Below, piece after piece: positions 52,140 to 61,028 of a stretch of 64,000 nucleotides of DNA. The notes beneath the pieces are model-generated. The model made no database searches and was not told where the DNA came from. It saw only the letters and a list, made by a program, of their open reading frames with translations. Source of the stretch: Rhodocyclaceae bacterium (GTDB lineage: Bacteria > Pseudomonadota > Gammaproteobacteria > Burkholderiales > Rhodocyclaceae). The stretch covers positions 992,001-1,056,000 of the forward strand of contig JADJAS010000007.1 in the NCBI GenBank assembly GCA_016704145.1, written 5' to 3'. Position numbers and translations under genes: made by a program. The first letter of the stretch is position 1; each line of letters begins with the position of its first letter.

Positions 52140-54719
52140 CTACCAGTCCTCGCGCACGGCGCGCAGCGGCCCGATGCCCGTGGCCTGGCGGGTGGCCGCG
52201 AGCGCCGTCGCCACGCCGGCCGCGACCAGCAGCGCGGTCACCGCGGCCAGCAGCGTCCACGGCACGGCCAGTTCCATCCGCCAGTGGAAAGACTGCGGAT
52301 TGACCACGCGGATCAGCACCAGGGCGACGGCGAAACCCAGCGCGCCGCCGGCGGCGACGCCGAACAGCGTGAGTCCGGCCGCTTCCAGGCCGAGCAGGCG
52401 CATCAGTTGGCCGCGCCCGACGCCCAGATGGCGCAGCATGCCGAACTCGCGGGCGCGCGCCAGCGCCTGCGCCGAAAAGCTGGTGCCGATGCCGGCCAGG
52501 CCGATGCCGATGGCCACCAGCTCGAGCAGGTAGGTGACGGCGAAACTGCGGTCGAAGATGCGCAGCGAGCGGGCGCGGATATCGCCCGGCTCGGCGAATT
52601 CGAGGCGGCCGATTTCCGGCACGTCGCGTTGCAGCCGCCGGGCCAGTTCGGCCGCCGTCACGCCGGGTCGCGGCCAGAGCGCGACATCGGTGACGCCCTC
52701 TTCGTCGTCTTCGTTGCCGCCCGCCAGGCGCCGGTAGTCCTCACGCCGGATGATCACCGTGCCATGCATGCGAGCGAAGTCGCGCCAGAGGCCGGCCACC
52801 TTCACTTGCCGCGCCCGGCCAGCCAGCGGCAGCGTCACCGTGTCGCCCGGTTGCCAGCCGTAGAGGTCGACCATGGCTTCCGAGATCCAGACCGGCACGG
52901 CGCCGGGGCCGAGCACGGCGGGCGTCAGCGCCGGTCCCGTGAGGGCGATGCGCGCGCCGGGGTCGGCGGGATCGAGGTCGCGGGCCAGCAGCGCCACCGG
53001 CGGCCGGCGCGGGTCGAGATCGATCTGCTCGAAGCGCAGCCATTCGACCCGGGCGACATCGGTGTGCCCGGCGACCGCGCGCATGGTTGCCGGCGGTACG
53101 AAGGCGCTGCCGCCGCCCGTGGTGCGGCCGTAGAGCGGCGCCGCCAGCACGCGGTCGAGCCAGCCGGAAACCGAATCGCGGAAACTGCCGACCATGATGG
53201 CCATCGCCACCATCAGCGCGAAGCTGGCGACGACGCCGGCGAGCGCGATGCCGGCCTGGCCCGGTGCCGCCGCCAGGCGTTGCGCCGACAGGAATGCCAG
53301 CGGCCGCCGCCCGGCCACCGGCGAAAGCCGTCGGGCGAGAGCGCCGAACGCTCGCGCGGCCAGCCCGGGCATCAAGGCGATGCCGCCGACCAGCCAGCAG
53401 GCGATGGCCAGGTAGCCGGCAACCGGCAGGCCGTCGATGGGTGGCGCGGTCAACAACAGCGCGCCGGCCAGCAGCAGCGCCACTCCGGGCAAGTTGCCGC
53501 CGCCGGCACGCGCCGTTTCGGCGCCATCCTTGAGGGCCGTGGCGGGCGCCAGCCGCGCCGTCGCCAGGGCCGGCGCCAGGCTGCCGGCCACCGCCGCGGC
53601 GATGGCCAGCGCGACGAAGCCGGCGGCGGCGAGCGGATCGAAAGTCAGCGCCGGCGCCACGCCGGCGAAGAAGCCGCCACCGAGGTCGCTGCCGAAGACG
53701 GCGATCACGCCATGGGCCGCCAAGGTGCCGGCCAGCACGCCGGCGATGCCGCCGGCCAGGCCGATCGCCGCGCCCTCGGCGATCACCTGGAGCAACAGCC
53801 GGCGCGCCGGCCAGCCGAGCGTGCGCAGCAAGGCCAGCTCGCGCCGCCGCCGGGCCACCGCCAGCGTCTGCGTCGAGAACACCAGGAAGGCGCCGGTGAA
53901 CAGCGCCACCAGCGCGAGTACGTCGAGGTTGACGCGGTAGGCGCGCGACAGGTTGCTGGCGCGGATGTCGCCCTCCTCCGGTTCGGCGACGAACACGCCC
54001 GCCGGCATCAAGGCGCCGAGACGGGCCTTGACGGCGTTGCGGTCGGCGCCGGGCGCGAGGCGCAGGGCGATGCGCGAGAGCCTGCCCAGGCGCGCCAGCC
54101 GCCATTGGGCGGCGCCGAGGTCCATGCTGGCAAGACGCTGGCCACCCCGGGCGCCGGGCATGCCGCCGGCCACGCGCAAGGCGATGGGGGCCAGCCCGGC
54201 CTGCACCGTCAGCGTGTCGCCGGGCGCCAGGCCCAGCCAGGCCTGCGCGGCGGCCGAAAGAAACACCGTGTCGTCGGCGAGCAGGGCCAGGCGCGCCTCG
54301 TCGGCCGGCGCGCCGATCAGCCCGGGCGTCACCCCGCCGGCGCGGAAGACGTCGATGCCGACGATGCGCAATGTCGGCGCCGGTCCCGGCGTGCCGCCAT
54401 GGCTGACTTTGGCCAGCCCCGGCGCGTCGAGTACCGGCGCATCCACGTCCAGTATCGGGCTGGCCAGGGCGATGTCCGCGTCGGCGGCGACCCGCTCCAG
54501 CACGGCATCATCGAAGCCGGCACGCGGCCCGCGGATTTCGAGGTCGGCCTGGCCGGTGGTGGCGCGCACCGCCTGCGAAAACTCCGTGACCGCCGAGGCG
54601 TTGATCAGATGCACCGCCAGGCCGAGCGCCACGCCGACGGCGATGGCCGCCAGCGTCGCCGCCAGCCGCCAGGGATGCGCGCGCAGCTCGCCGGCGGCGA
54701 GCCAGAGGCCGAGCTTCAC
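52140..54719 (-). CDS. FtsX-family ABC exporter permease
   Basis: About 859 residues with two FtsX blocks and a large periplasmic region. LLRTLGWPARRLLLQVIAEG and MLRHLGVGRGQLMRLLGLEA are the paired coupling segments. A perfect 23/23 repeat (54388-54410) inserts KVSHGGTP into the periplasmic domain after PVLDAPGLA; a 19/23 copy lies antisense at 53641-53663. Overlaps the ATPase gene. Probably an exporter acting on lipids or lipoproteins. Confidence 0.88.
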   Translation of the reverse strand: MKLGLWLAAGELRAHPWRLAATLAAIAVGVALGLAVHLINASAVTEFSQAVRATTGQADLEIRGPRAGFDDAVLERVAADADIALASPILDVDAPVLDAPGLAKVSHGGTPGPAPTLRIVGIDVFRAGGVTPGLIGAPADEARLALLADDTVFLSAAAQAWLGLAPGDTLTVQAGLAPIALRVAGGMPGARGGQRLASMDLGAAQWRLARLGRLSRIALRLAPGADRNAVKARLGALMPAGVFVAEPEEGDIRASNLSRAYRVNLDVLALVALFTGAFLVFSTQTLAVARRRRELALLRTLGWPARRLLLQVIAEGAAIGLAGGIAGVLAGTLAAHGVIAVFGSDLGGGFFAGVAPALTFDPLAAAGFVALAIAAAVAGSLAPALATARLAPATALKDGAETARAGGGNLPGVALLLAGALLLTAPPIDGLPVAGYLAIACWLVGGIALMPGLAARAFGALARRLSPVAGRRPLAFLSAQRLAAAPGQAGIALAGVVASFALMVAMAIMVGSFRDSVSGWLDRVLAAPLYGRTTGGGSAFVPPATMRAVAGHTDVARVEWLRFEQIDLDPRRPPVALLARDLDPADPGARIALTGPALTPAVLGPGAVPVWISEAMVDLYGWQPGDTVTLPLAGRARQVKVAGLWRDFARMHGTVIIRREDYRRLAGGNEDDEEGVTDVALWPRPGVTAAELARRLQRDVPEIGRLEFAEPGDIRARSLRIFDRSFAVTYLLELVAIGIGLAGIGTSFSAQALARAREFGMLRHLGVGRGQLMRLLGLEAAGLTLFGVAAGGALGFAVALVLIRVVNPQSFHWRMELAVPWTLLAAVTALLVAAGVATALAATRQATGIGPLRAVREDW
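53641..53663 (+). repeat. Dispersed 23-bp repeat-like, antisense in FtsX-type permease (19/23)
   Basis: Four mismatches, in a GC-rich stretch, so chance resemblance is possible. Confidence 0.4.
54388..54410 (-). repeat. Dispersed 23-bp repeat in FtsX-type permease (23/23)
   Basis: Perfect copy, in frame, encoding KVSHGGTP in the periplasmic part. Confidence 0.85.
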
Positions 54720-55378
54720 GGCAAATCGGTACGCGCGGCCAGTCCGTCGCGCGTCAGCGCCAGCACCCGGTCGGCGGTCGCCGCCGCGCGCGGCGAGTGC
54801 GTCACCAGGATGCCGGCGGCGCCGTTTTGCCGAAGCTCGTCGCGCAGCAGGGCCAGCACGTCGCGGGCGGTGTCGGGGTCGAGGTTGCCGGTCGGTTCGT
54901 CGGCGAGCAGCAATGCCGGCCGATGCACCAGCGCACGGGCGATGGCCACGCGCTGCAATTCGCCGCCCGACAACTCGCCGGGGTAGGCGTCAAGCCGCTC
55001 GCCGAGCCCGACGGCGGCCAGCATGGCGGCGGCGCGGCGCGGATCGTCGCGGCCGAGCAGCAGCAGCGGCACGCGCACGTTCTGCGCCAGCGTCAGGTGC
55101 GGCAGCACGTGGAAAGCCTGAAAGACGAAGCCCAGCTTCTCGCGCCTCAGCCGCGCCGCCGCCTCGTCGGCCAGGCCGGACATGCGCTGGCCGCTGATGC
55201 GGATTTCGCCCGCGTCGGCCGGGTCGAGGCCGGCGATCAGGTTGAGCAGCGTGGACTTGCCGACGCCCGATTCGCCCATGATGGCGACGTACTCGCCGGC
55301 CGCCAGCGTCAGGGACAGGCCGGAAAACAGCGCGCGGCCGCCGGGCAGGGTCTTGGCGAGATCGATGATGTCGAGCAT
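54716..55378 (-). CDS. LolD/MacB-type ABC exporter ATPase
   Basis: About 220 residues. Walker A MGESGVGKST, signature LSGGELQRVAIARAL, Walker B LLADEPTGNLD. Pairs with the FtsX-type permease downstream. First gene of that transcript; the 61-bp gap upstream contains a repeat copy. Confidence 0.9.
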   Translation of the reverse strand: MLDIIDLAKTLPGGRALFSGLSLTLAAGEYVAIMGESGVGKSTLLNLIAGLDPADAGEIRISGQRMSGLADEAAARLRREKLGFVFQAFHVLPHLTLAQNVRVPLLLLGRDDPRRAAAMLAAVGLGERLDAYPGELSGGELQRVAIARALVHRPALLLADEPTGNLDPDTARDVLALLRDELRQNGAAGILVTHSPRAAATADRVLALTRDGLAARTDLP

Positions 55379-55412
55379 GGCGGCATGTTATGTCATCGCG
55401 CGGCTGTCGACG

Positions 55413-55435
55413 AAAGTCAGCCGCGGCGGCACGCC
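55413..55435 (+). repeat. Dispersed 23-bp repeat between ATPase and GT2 genes (21/23)
   Basis: Two mismatches; intergenic, 5 bp from the end of the glycosyltransferase gene. Confidence 0.75.
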
Positions 55436-55439
55436 GGTT

Positions 55440-56192
55440 TCAGCGCAACTTGCGCGCGATCAGCAGCGGCAGCCGCAGCAGGAAGCCGAGCAACAGGCGC
55501 GCGTGCATCCAGGTGAGCAGGGCGTTGTCGCGCAGGTAGTTGAAGTGCGAGACGCCGCCTTCGTCGGCGCGGAAGTAGCGCACCGGTGCGTCGAGGTTGA
55601 TCGGCGGCACGCCGGCCCAGCACAGGCGCACGACGGCCTCGGGGTCGAAATCGAAGCGGCGCATGAAGGTCTGGCGGTTCATCACGCGCATCAGCGGCGC
55701 GATGGGATAGACGCGGAAGCCATAGAGCGAGTCGCCGATGCCGGCCCACAGCGTTTCCAGGTTGGCCCAGCCGTTCGACACCTTGCGGCCGTTCACGCGC
55801 AGGCGCGGCGCGTCGGCGTCGAACACCGGCTTGCCGAGCACCATGGCATCCGGTCTGGCTTGGGAGGCGGCCATGAAGCGCGGGATCAGCCCGGCCGGGT
55901 GCTGGCCGTCGGCATCCATGGTCAGCGCGTGCGTGTAGCCTTCGGCGGCAGCTCGCGTGATGCCTGCGAGCACGGCGGCGCCCTTGCCGCGGTTCTCCGG
56001 CAGGACGATGACGCGCAGACCAGCATCGCCGGCGGCCATCGCTTGCAGGCGCTCGGTGCTACCGTCGGTGCTGCCGTCGACCACCACCCACACCGGCGCC
56101 CATTGCGCGCGGGCGGCGCGCACGGTGGCGTCCACCCTCGGCCCCGGGTTGTAGCTGGGGACGAGGACCAGATGAGAGGTCGAGGGCTTCAG
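55440..56192 (-). CDS. Family 2 glycosyltransferase
   Basis: About 250 residues. GT-A fold: LVLVPSYNPGPRVDATVRA, VDGSTDGST, and the DxD-type MDADGQHPAG. No ATG/GTG/TTG is available near the start; a CTG at 56192 with GGGAGG eight bases upstream is the best choice and overlaps the acyltransferase TGA. Cytoplasmic, likely acting on a lipid acceptor. Similar proteins occur in aryl-polyene and xanthomonadin clusters. Confidence 0.82.
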   Translation of the reverse strand: MKPSTSHLVLVPSYNPGPRVDATVRAARAQWAPVWVVVDGSTDGSTERLQAMAAGDAGLRVIVLPENRGKGAAVLAGITRAAAEGYTHALTMDADGQHPAGLIPRFMAASQARPDAMVLGKPVFDADAPRLRVNGRKVSNGWANLETLWAGIGDSLYGFRVYPIAPLMRVMNRQTFMRRFDFDPEAVVRLCWAGVPPINLDAPVRYFRADEGGVSHFNYLRDNALLTWMHARLLLGFLLRLPLLIARKLR

Positions 56193-56995
56193 GACATGGC
56201 CTCCCGCGCCATGGCGGTGCAGGGCTCGCCGCTGCCCAACTCGGCGCAAAAGTAGGCCTCGAGTTGTCGCGCGAACACCTTGGCGTCGCTTGGCGCCTCG
56301 AAGCGGCGCCCCAGGCGCACGCGGAAATGCAGCGGCAGGCTGGGCCGGCGGAACAGCGGCCAGGCCTTGCCGAGGTAGGGCGGCGCGTCGAAGTCGATGA
56401 GCAGCGTTTGCACGGGCACCTTGGCGGAGTGCGCGATCAGGCCGGCGCCGGGCGTGCACGGGCCGATGGGGAACGCGGTGGTGCGCGTGCCCTCCGGGAA
56501 GATCAGCAACTGAGAATCCTTGCGCAACTCGTCGCGCGCATTGAGCACCAGCCGGATCGAGGCGTTGTTGGGGATATAGCGCGCCAGGCGCGCCGCCGCG
56601 CCGAGCAGCAGCTTGTCCATGAGCGTCGCCTTCATGACGCAGACCGCATTGGGCAGGCGCGAGACGATCATCACCACGTCGAGCAGCGACGGGTGATTGG
56701 CGACCAGCACCAGCGCGCCATCGCCGCGCAGGCGATCGAGCTCGGCCAGTTCGAAGCGGCAGGCGCAGAACAGCTCGAGGAAATGCAGGTAGATGCGGAA
56801 GGCGCCCATGATCACCCGGCGGCCGAGCGGCCGGGCCCAGCGTTCCGGCAGCAGCGGGTGCAGGAGCATGGCGAACGGCAGCCAGGCGAGGCAGAGCAGC
56901 GCCAGCATGCCCAGGCCGAACATCATGGCGACGCGCTCGTAGGCCCGCCAGAGCGAGGATGATGGACGGGGCTGGCGACGCGGCGAATCAATCAT
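56189..56995 (-). CDS. Lysophospholipid-type acyltransferase
   Basis: About 268 residues. One or two N-terminal hydrophobic segments, the HX4D motif in NHPSLLDVV and FPEGTRTT, diagnostic for the PlsC family. Start 56995 overlaps the MipA stop. Probably transfers an acyl or aryl-polyenyl chain onto a glycosylated lipid in this cluster; inferred. Confidence 0.87.
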   Translation of the reverse strand: MIDSPRRQPRPSSSLWRAYERVAMMFGLGMLALLCLAWLPFAMLLHPLLPERWARPLGRRVIMGAFRIYLHFLELFCACRFELAELDRLRGDGALVLVANHPSLLDVVMIVSRLPNAVCVMKATLMDKLLLGAAARLARYIPNNASIRLVLNARDELRKDSQLLIFPEGTRTTAFPIGPCTPGAGLIAHSAKVPVQTLLIDFDAPPYLGKAWPLFRRPSLPLHFRVRLGRRFEAPSDAKVFARQLEAYFCAELGSGEPCTAMAREAMS

Positions 56996-57818
56996 CGACG
57001 CGCACGCGCATCTTCGATTCGTCGAGAATCCATGAGATGGCGATGCCCGCGGCCGCGAAATGCTTGCGCGCCACCAGCGGGCTGTCGATGAAACTCGCGC
57101 CCGACAGGGTGTCGTAGCGGGCGAAGGCGCCGACCCAGGTCTTCGCGTAACGCTTCGACAGCGACACCAGGAACTGGCTGCCGCTGTAGCCGCCGCTGGC
57201 CTGGTAAGCCGGGCGCAACGACGTGGCGTAACGCGGCGCGACGCCATAGAAGTAGTCGTGCTGTTTGCTCGTCGCCCAGATCGGGCCGGCGACGAAACCC
57301 AGGTTCCAGCCGGGCAGGGCCGGTGGATCGGCGATGTCGACGTTGAGGTTGGGCGAGAAGATCCAGCCGATTGCGCGCGGCGAAGCTTCGAGCGTGAAGG
57401 CGGCGCGCAACGGCGCGCGCAGCTTGAGAAAGCGCGTCCGGTCGGCGCTGCGCCACAGCGTGACATCGATTTCCGGGCCGAACTCGGCCGTGGGTTTCAG
57501 GTCGGGCATGCCATCGCGGATGTCGACCTTGTCGCTGTCGGTCGGCGGCGAGGCGGCCAGGCTGAGCGTCAGGTCGACGCGGTCGGAATCGAACAGGCTG
57601 CCGCGGATACCGTGGCGGTCGGCCTTGAGGAAGTCGCCGTGGTAGACAAAGTAAGGCACCGGCATGAGAAAGCTGTGTTGCTGGTCCGAGCCACGATAGG
57701 CCGGAAAGCTGAGCGCGGCGACGCCGACGCCGACTTCCCACAGCGGCTTGTCCTCGGCGGCGCCGGCGACGACCGGTAACCAGGCGAGCATGACGGCGAT
57801 GCGCAGCGGCGTGTTCAT
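56988..57818 (-). CDS. MipA/OmpV family outer-membrane protein
   Basis: About 276 residues. Signal peptide MNTPLRIAVMLAWLPVVAGA, then an amphipathic beta-strand pattern with WEVGVGVAALSFPAYRGS and the C-terminal strand AISWILDESKMRVRVDD, as in MipA/OmpV. Outer-membrane beta-barrel. Its start overlaps the chorismatase stop. Confidence 0.83.
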   Translation of the reverse strand: MNTPLRIAVMLAWLPVVAGAAEDKPLWEVGVGVAALSFPAYRGSDQQHSFLMPVPYFVYHGDFLKADRHGIRGSLFDSDRVDLTLSLAASPPTDSDKVDIRDGMPDLKPTAEFGPEIDVTLWRSADRTRFLKLRAPLRAAFTLEASPRAIGWIFSPNLNVDIADPPALPGWNLGFVAGPIWATSKQHDYFYGVAPRYATSLRPAYQASGGYSGSQFLVSLSKRYAKTWVGAFARYDTLSGASFIDSPLVARKHFAAAGIAISWILDESKMRVRVDD

Positions 57819-58786
57819 CAGGAACGTCCCATGAGGTGAGAGGCGATCGCCTCGATCTCGACCAGCAGGTCGGCGCGGCAGATGTCGGCCTCGATGTATT
57901 CGACGGCGGCGGCGCCGACCGCCGAGTCGACGACGGCTTGCACGCGCGCCAGGTCGGCGGCGTGGCGCACGTAGACGCGCAGCCGCAGCTCGGGCAGCCG
58001 GTAAGGTCCGGTGAGCGAGTTGCCGCCCGCCGATGCCAGCAGGGCTTCGATGTTGGCGATGGTTTCGCGCGTCTGGCCGACCGCGTCGCCGAGGTGCAGC
58101 GTTTCGTGGCCGACGATGCTGGCGGTGCCCGAGATCAGCAGCAGTTCCCGCCCGGGCGGATGGGCGAGCACGGCGCGCGAGAAAGTCGGGCTGCGCGGTC
58201 CGTAGATCGCCGGGTAGTCGTAAGCGCTGATCTGACGAGGATTCTCGATCGGCACGGCTTCGCTCGGGCCGGCCAGGAAGGCGATGGTCAGCGGACCGGA
58301 ACGAGTGCCCAGCGCGCAGGCGGCCGGCACCGCGCCGCGCGTCAGGCGGCCGCCGGCGACGAAGGCGTCGTGACGGCCTTGGTTGAACTGGCGATAGCGC
58401 TCCAGGCCGTCGGTTGCCTGGTTGATGTCGGCCAGGTAATTCCAGGTCCGCCATAGATGCGGCCGGCGTTCGCGCTCGATCAGCGCGAAGACGCGGTGAT
58501 AGGCGTCCTCGGCGGCTTGCCGCAGCGGCTGGCCGCCTCGCCTGAAATCGCTTTCCTCGACGTCGAGGATGCCGAACAGCAGATGTTCGTCGAGCCAAAA
58601 CCGGATTCCGCCGTCCTCGCCGGCGCGGCCGGCCGCGCCGGTGTTGGCGGTCGCCTCGAACAGGCCCAGCCGCCCCATTGCCACATCGACGGCAAGTCCG
58701 GCCAGTCCGGGTGGACCAGGCCATGCCGCGGTTGTCCGCGGCCCGGGCGGAGCGGGGTTGATGATGACGGCCGATACTCCTGACAT
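57818..58786 (-). CDS. FkbO/Hyg5/XanB2-family chorismatase
   Basis: About 322 residues. RTWNYLADINQATDGLERYR, ACALGTRSGPLTIAFLAG, and NPRQISAYDYPAIYGPRSP match the XanB2/FkbO family, which hydrolyses chorismate to 3- or 4-hydroxybenzoate. XanB2 makes the starter for xanthomonadin. No ketosynthase or acyl carrier gene is present in the window, so either the rest of the pathway is elsewhere or the product serves another purpose. Confidence 0.87.
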   Translation of the reverse strand: MSGVSAVIINPAPPGPRTTAAWPGPPGLAGLAVDVAMGRLGLFEATANTGAAGRAGEDGGIRFWLDEHLLFGILDVEESDFRRGGQPLRQAAEDAYHRVFALIERERRPHLWRTWNYLADINQATDGLERYRQFNQGRHDAFVAGGRLTRGAVPAACALGTRSGPLTIAFLAGPSEAVPIENPRQISAYDYPAIYGPRSPTFSRAVLAHPPGRELLLISGTASIVGHETLHLGDAVGQTRETIANIEALLASAGGNSLTGPYRLPELRLRVYVRHAADLARVQAVVDSAVGAAAVEYIEADICRADLLVEIEAIASHLMGRS

Positions 58787-58794
58787 GCCGAAAA

Positions 58795-60402
58795 TTATAC
58801 CGGCGCGATGGCTGTCTTCACGGTGTGCGACCCGATGCGGCGCGATACCTTGACCGCCGACATGGCGGCGATGGCGTCGGCCTGCAATTCGGGCGAGAGC
58901 GCCGGACGCAGCCCGAGCGGTTGTCGCGGATGCAGGCTGAAGTCCTGCTTCGCCCGTTGCAGGGCATCCTTGTTCTTGCTGAAGTAGCGCGCCGCGGCGA
59001 TGGTTTGCGGCAGGTGCCTGACGATGTGCCAGAGGCTCCAGCGGTGCTGCCAGAGTCGCCTGGCGAAGCGGCGGCGATAACCCTTGCTGTCGTAGAAGCG
59101 GCGCACGTGCCAGTTGTAGAGCGCGTCCATCTGCTCGCGCGACTCGAAACCGGCCGGCTGGTAGACGAAGTTCAGGCAGTTCATTAGCCGCCAGTCTTCG
59201 GCGAAGTCGCCCGTTGTGTTCGAAATGCATTCGTCCCAGATCGGCGCGCCATGCAGCGGCGCGAACTTGGTCATGTTCATCTCGTCGAGATCGAGCGAAA
59301 GGATGAAGTCGCTGGTGGTCCTGATGGTTTCGGGCGTTTCGCCGGGCATGCCGAAAATGAACAGGCCCTTGGCGCGCAGCCCGGCCGCGTGGATTTGCTC
59401 GACGGTCTTCTTGACGGCATCGAGCGTCACACCCGCCTTGTGGCGCTTCATCATCTCGGCATCGGCGGACTCGATGCCCATCGACACCATCAGCGCCCCG
59501 GCCTTCTTCAGCTTCGCCAGCATCTCGTCCGAAGTGTGGCCGGTGCGGATGGCGCAGTTGAACTGTATGCCGAGCGGCTTGTCGATCAGCAGCTCGCATA
59601 GTTCGTCGACGCGCTTTTTCTGGGCGGTAAACAGGTCGTCGTAAAAGTTGATGTGATACACGCCGAACTTGTCGCGCAGGTGCTTCATGTGGTCATACAC
59701 GTACCGCGCCGAATTGACCTTGTAGAGACGTTCGAACACCGTGCGGTCGCAGAAGGAGCAGATGTAGGGGCAGCCGCGCGAGGTGATCATGGTGGCGCCG
59801 TAACGCTTCGCGTAGGCGAACAGCGGCAGATGGTAGCCGCGCGGAAAGCCAGCCAGCTTTTCCCAGGCCGGGAAGGGTAGCTCGTCGAGATTCAGGATGC
59901 GGTCGCGGCGTGCGTTCGTGACTGACTTTCCATCGCTGTCGCGCCACGCCAGATTGGCGATGTCGCGCGGCGCCCTGCCCTCGGCGAGATCGAGCATCGC
60001 GCCCTCGCCTTCGCCGATCACCAGCCAGTCGATCTCCGGGAAGTGGTCGAGGATGGGCGCGCCGATCGACGACACGTGAACATTCCCGAAGACGATCTTC
60101 ACCCCGGGCCGGCGCGCCTTGATGATCGCCGCCATGTCGACCGCGTCCATGAAACCGGACGTGGTCGCCGAAAAGCCGACCAGCTCGGGATCGGTGGCGA
60201 GAACGCTCTCGGCGTTCTCTTCGATGGTGGCGGGAGTCCGCGGACCGAGACAGTCGTGCACCGCCGTTGGGTGGCCGTGCTGTTCCAGCCACGACGCCAG
60301 TTGCAGGATGCCGATGGGCGCCATGCGGTTGGCCAGCACCGAGAAGTCCGGCTGGCCGGGCACGAAATTGAAACCGGCGGGATGGACGAGCGTGACTTTC
60401 AT
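58795..60402 (-). CDS. B12-binding-domain radical SAM protein
   Basis: About 535 residues. N-terminal B12-binding-like Rossmann domain (LVHPAGFNFVPGQPDF to FGNVHVSSIGAP), then radical SAM with CxxxCxxC in SRGCPYICSFCDRTV. C-terminal DUF4070-like part. Such enzymes often methylate or rearrange unactivated carbon. The copy of the repeat at 59907-59929 is weak (18/23). Eight bp upstream of the chorismatase gene, so co-expressed. Confidence 0.86.
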   Translation of the reverse strand: MKVTLVHPAGFNFVPGQPDFSVLANRMAPIGILQLASWLEQHGHPTAVHDCLGPRTPATIEENAESVLATDPELVGFSATTSGFMDAVDMAAIIKARRPGVKIVFGNVHVSSIGAPILDHFPEIDWLVIGEGEGAMLDLAEGRAPRDIANLAWRDSDGKSVTNARRDRILNLDELPFPAWEKLAGFPRGYHLPLFAYAKRYGATMITSRGCPYICSFCDRTVFERLYKVNSARYVYDHMKHLRDKFGVYHINFYDDLFTAQKKRVDELCELLIDKPLGIQFNCAIRTGHTSDEMLAKLKKAGALMVSMGIESADAEMMKRHKAGVTLDAVKKTVEQIHAAGLRAKGLFIFGMPGETPETIRTTSDFILSLDLDEMNMTKFAPLHGAPIWDECISNTTGDFAEDWRLMNCLNFVYQPAGFESREQMDALYNWHVRRFYDSKGYRRRFARRLWQHRWSLWHIVRHLPQTIAAARYFSKNKDALQRAKQDFSLHPRQPLGLRPALSPELQADAIAAMSAVKVSRRIGSHTVKTAIAPV

Positions 60403-60476
60403 CTGGCGTGCCGAAATGGAAGTGGCGCCATGATATCGTGTGCGTATCCAAGCTCATGACGTCAAGGAGAAAAGAT

Positions 60477-60680
60477 ATGGGAACGCTGGAAATCATTGAC
60501 ATGGCCATGAGGCTGAAGGCGTCCGAACGTTTCGAAATCGCCGAGACGTTGTTCCGTAGCCTGGACAAGCCGGACCCCGAAATCGAGCGCGTCTGGGGTG
60601 AGGAGGCCTTGCGCCGCCTGCGTGTCTACGACGAAGGGCGGCTTGAAACGGTTTCGTTGGACGACGCGCTGCGCGGCTAG
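60477..60680 (+). CDS. Antitoxin-like protein of a ParE-type module
   Basis: About 67 residues with AMRLKASERFEIAETLFRSL and the following DKPDPEIERVWGEEALRRL, the addiction-module component (TIGR02574) pattern. ATG 60477 has AAGGAGAAAAG upstream. Ends two bp before the toxin. Confidence 0.82.
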   Translation: MGTLEIIDMAMRLKASERFEIAETLFRSLDKPDPEIERVWGEEALRRLRVYDEGRLETVSLDDALRG

Positions 60681-60682
60681 TA

Positions 60683-60976
60683 ATGCGGGTCTTGTTCAGC
60701 ACTATCGCCCGCGATGAACTGAACGATGCGCGTGCTTGGCTCGATCGGCAGCAACCGGGATTGGGGAGGCAGCTTAATGATGAAGTCCGGGAAGCTGCGA
60801 TGCGCATTGCCCGTATGCCGCTATTACATCCCGTGGATATCGCGGACGTCCGAAAGTGTCACCTGAGCCGTTTTCCCTACACCCTGCGTTATGCGCTGCG
60901 TGGCGACATCGTGCTGATCCTGGCTGTTTCTCACCAGCACCGCGAACCCGACTACTGGATTGACCGGATCCGATAG
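60683..60976 (+). CDS. RelE/ParE-like toxin
   Basis: About 97 residues. STIARDELNDARAWLDRQQP, RMPLLHPVDIADVRKCHLSR and PYTLRYALRGDIVLILAVSH are RelE/ParE motifs. Third toxin-antitoxin pair in the window. Confidence 0.85.
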   Translation: MRVLFSTIARDELNDARAWLDRQQPGLGRQLNDEVREAAMRIARMPLLHPVDIADVRKCHLSRFPYTLRYALRGDIVLILAVSHQHREPDYWIDRIR

Positions 60977-61028
60977 TTGTAGGTCGCATCGAGGATTACT
61001 CGATGTGTGCGGGCAAGGCTTAGAGGGC

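Noticed and set aside
52284..54986. 900-codon plus-strand frame opposite the FtsX-type permease
   Set aside because: Low-complexity translation rich in Gln, Arg, Ala and Gly with no family features; the sense strand encodes clear permease motifs.
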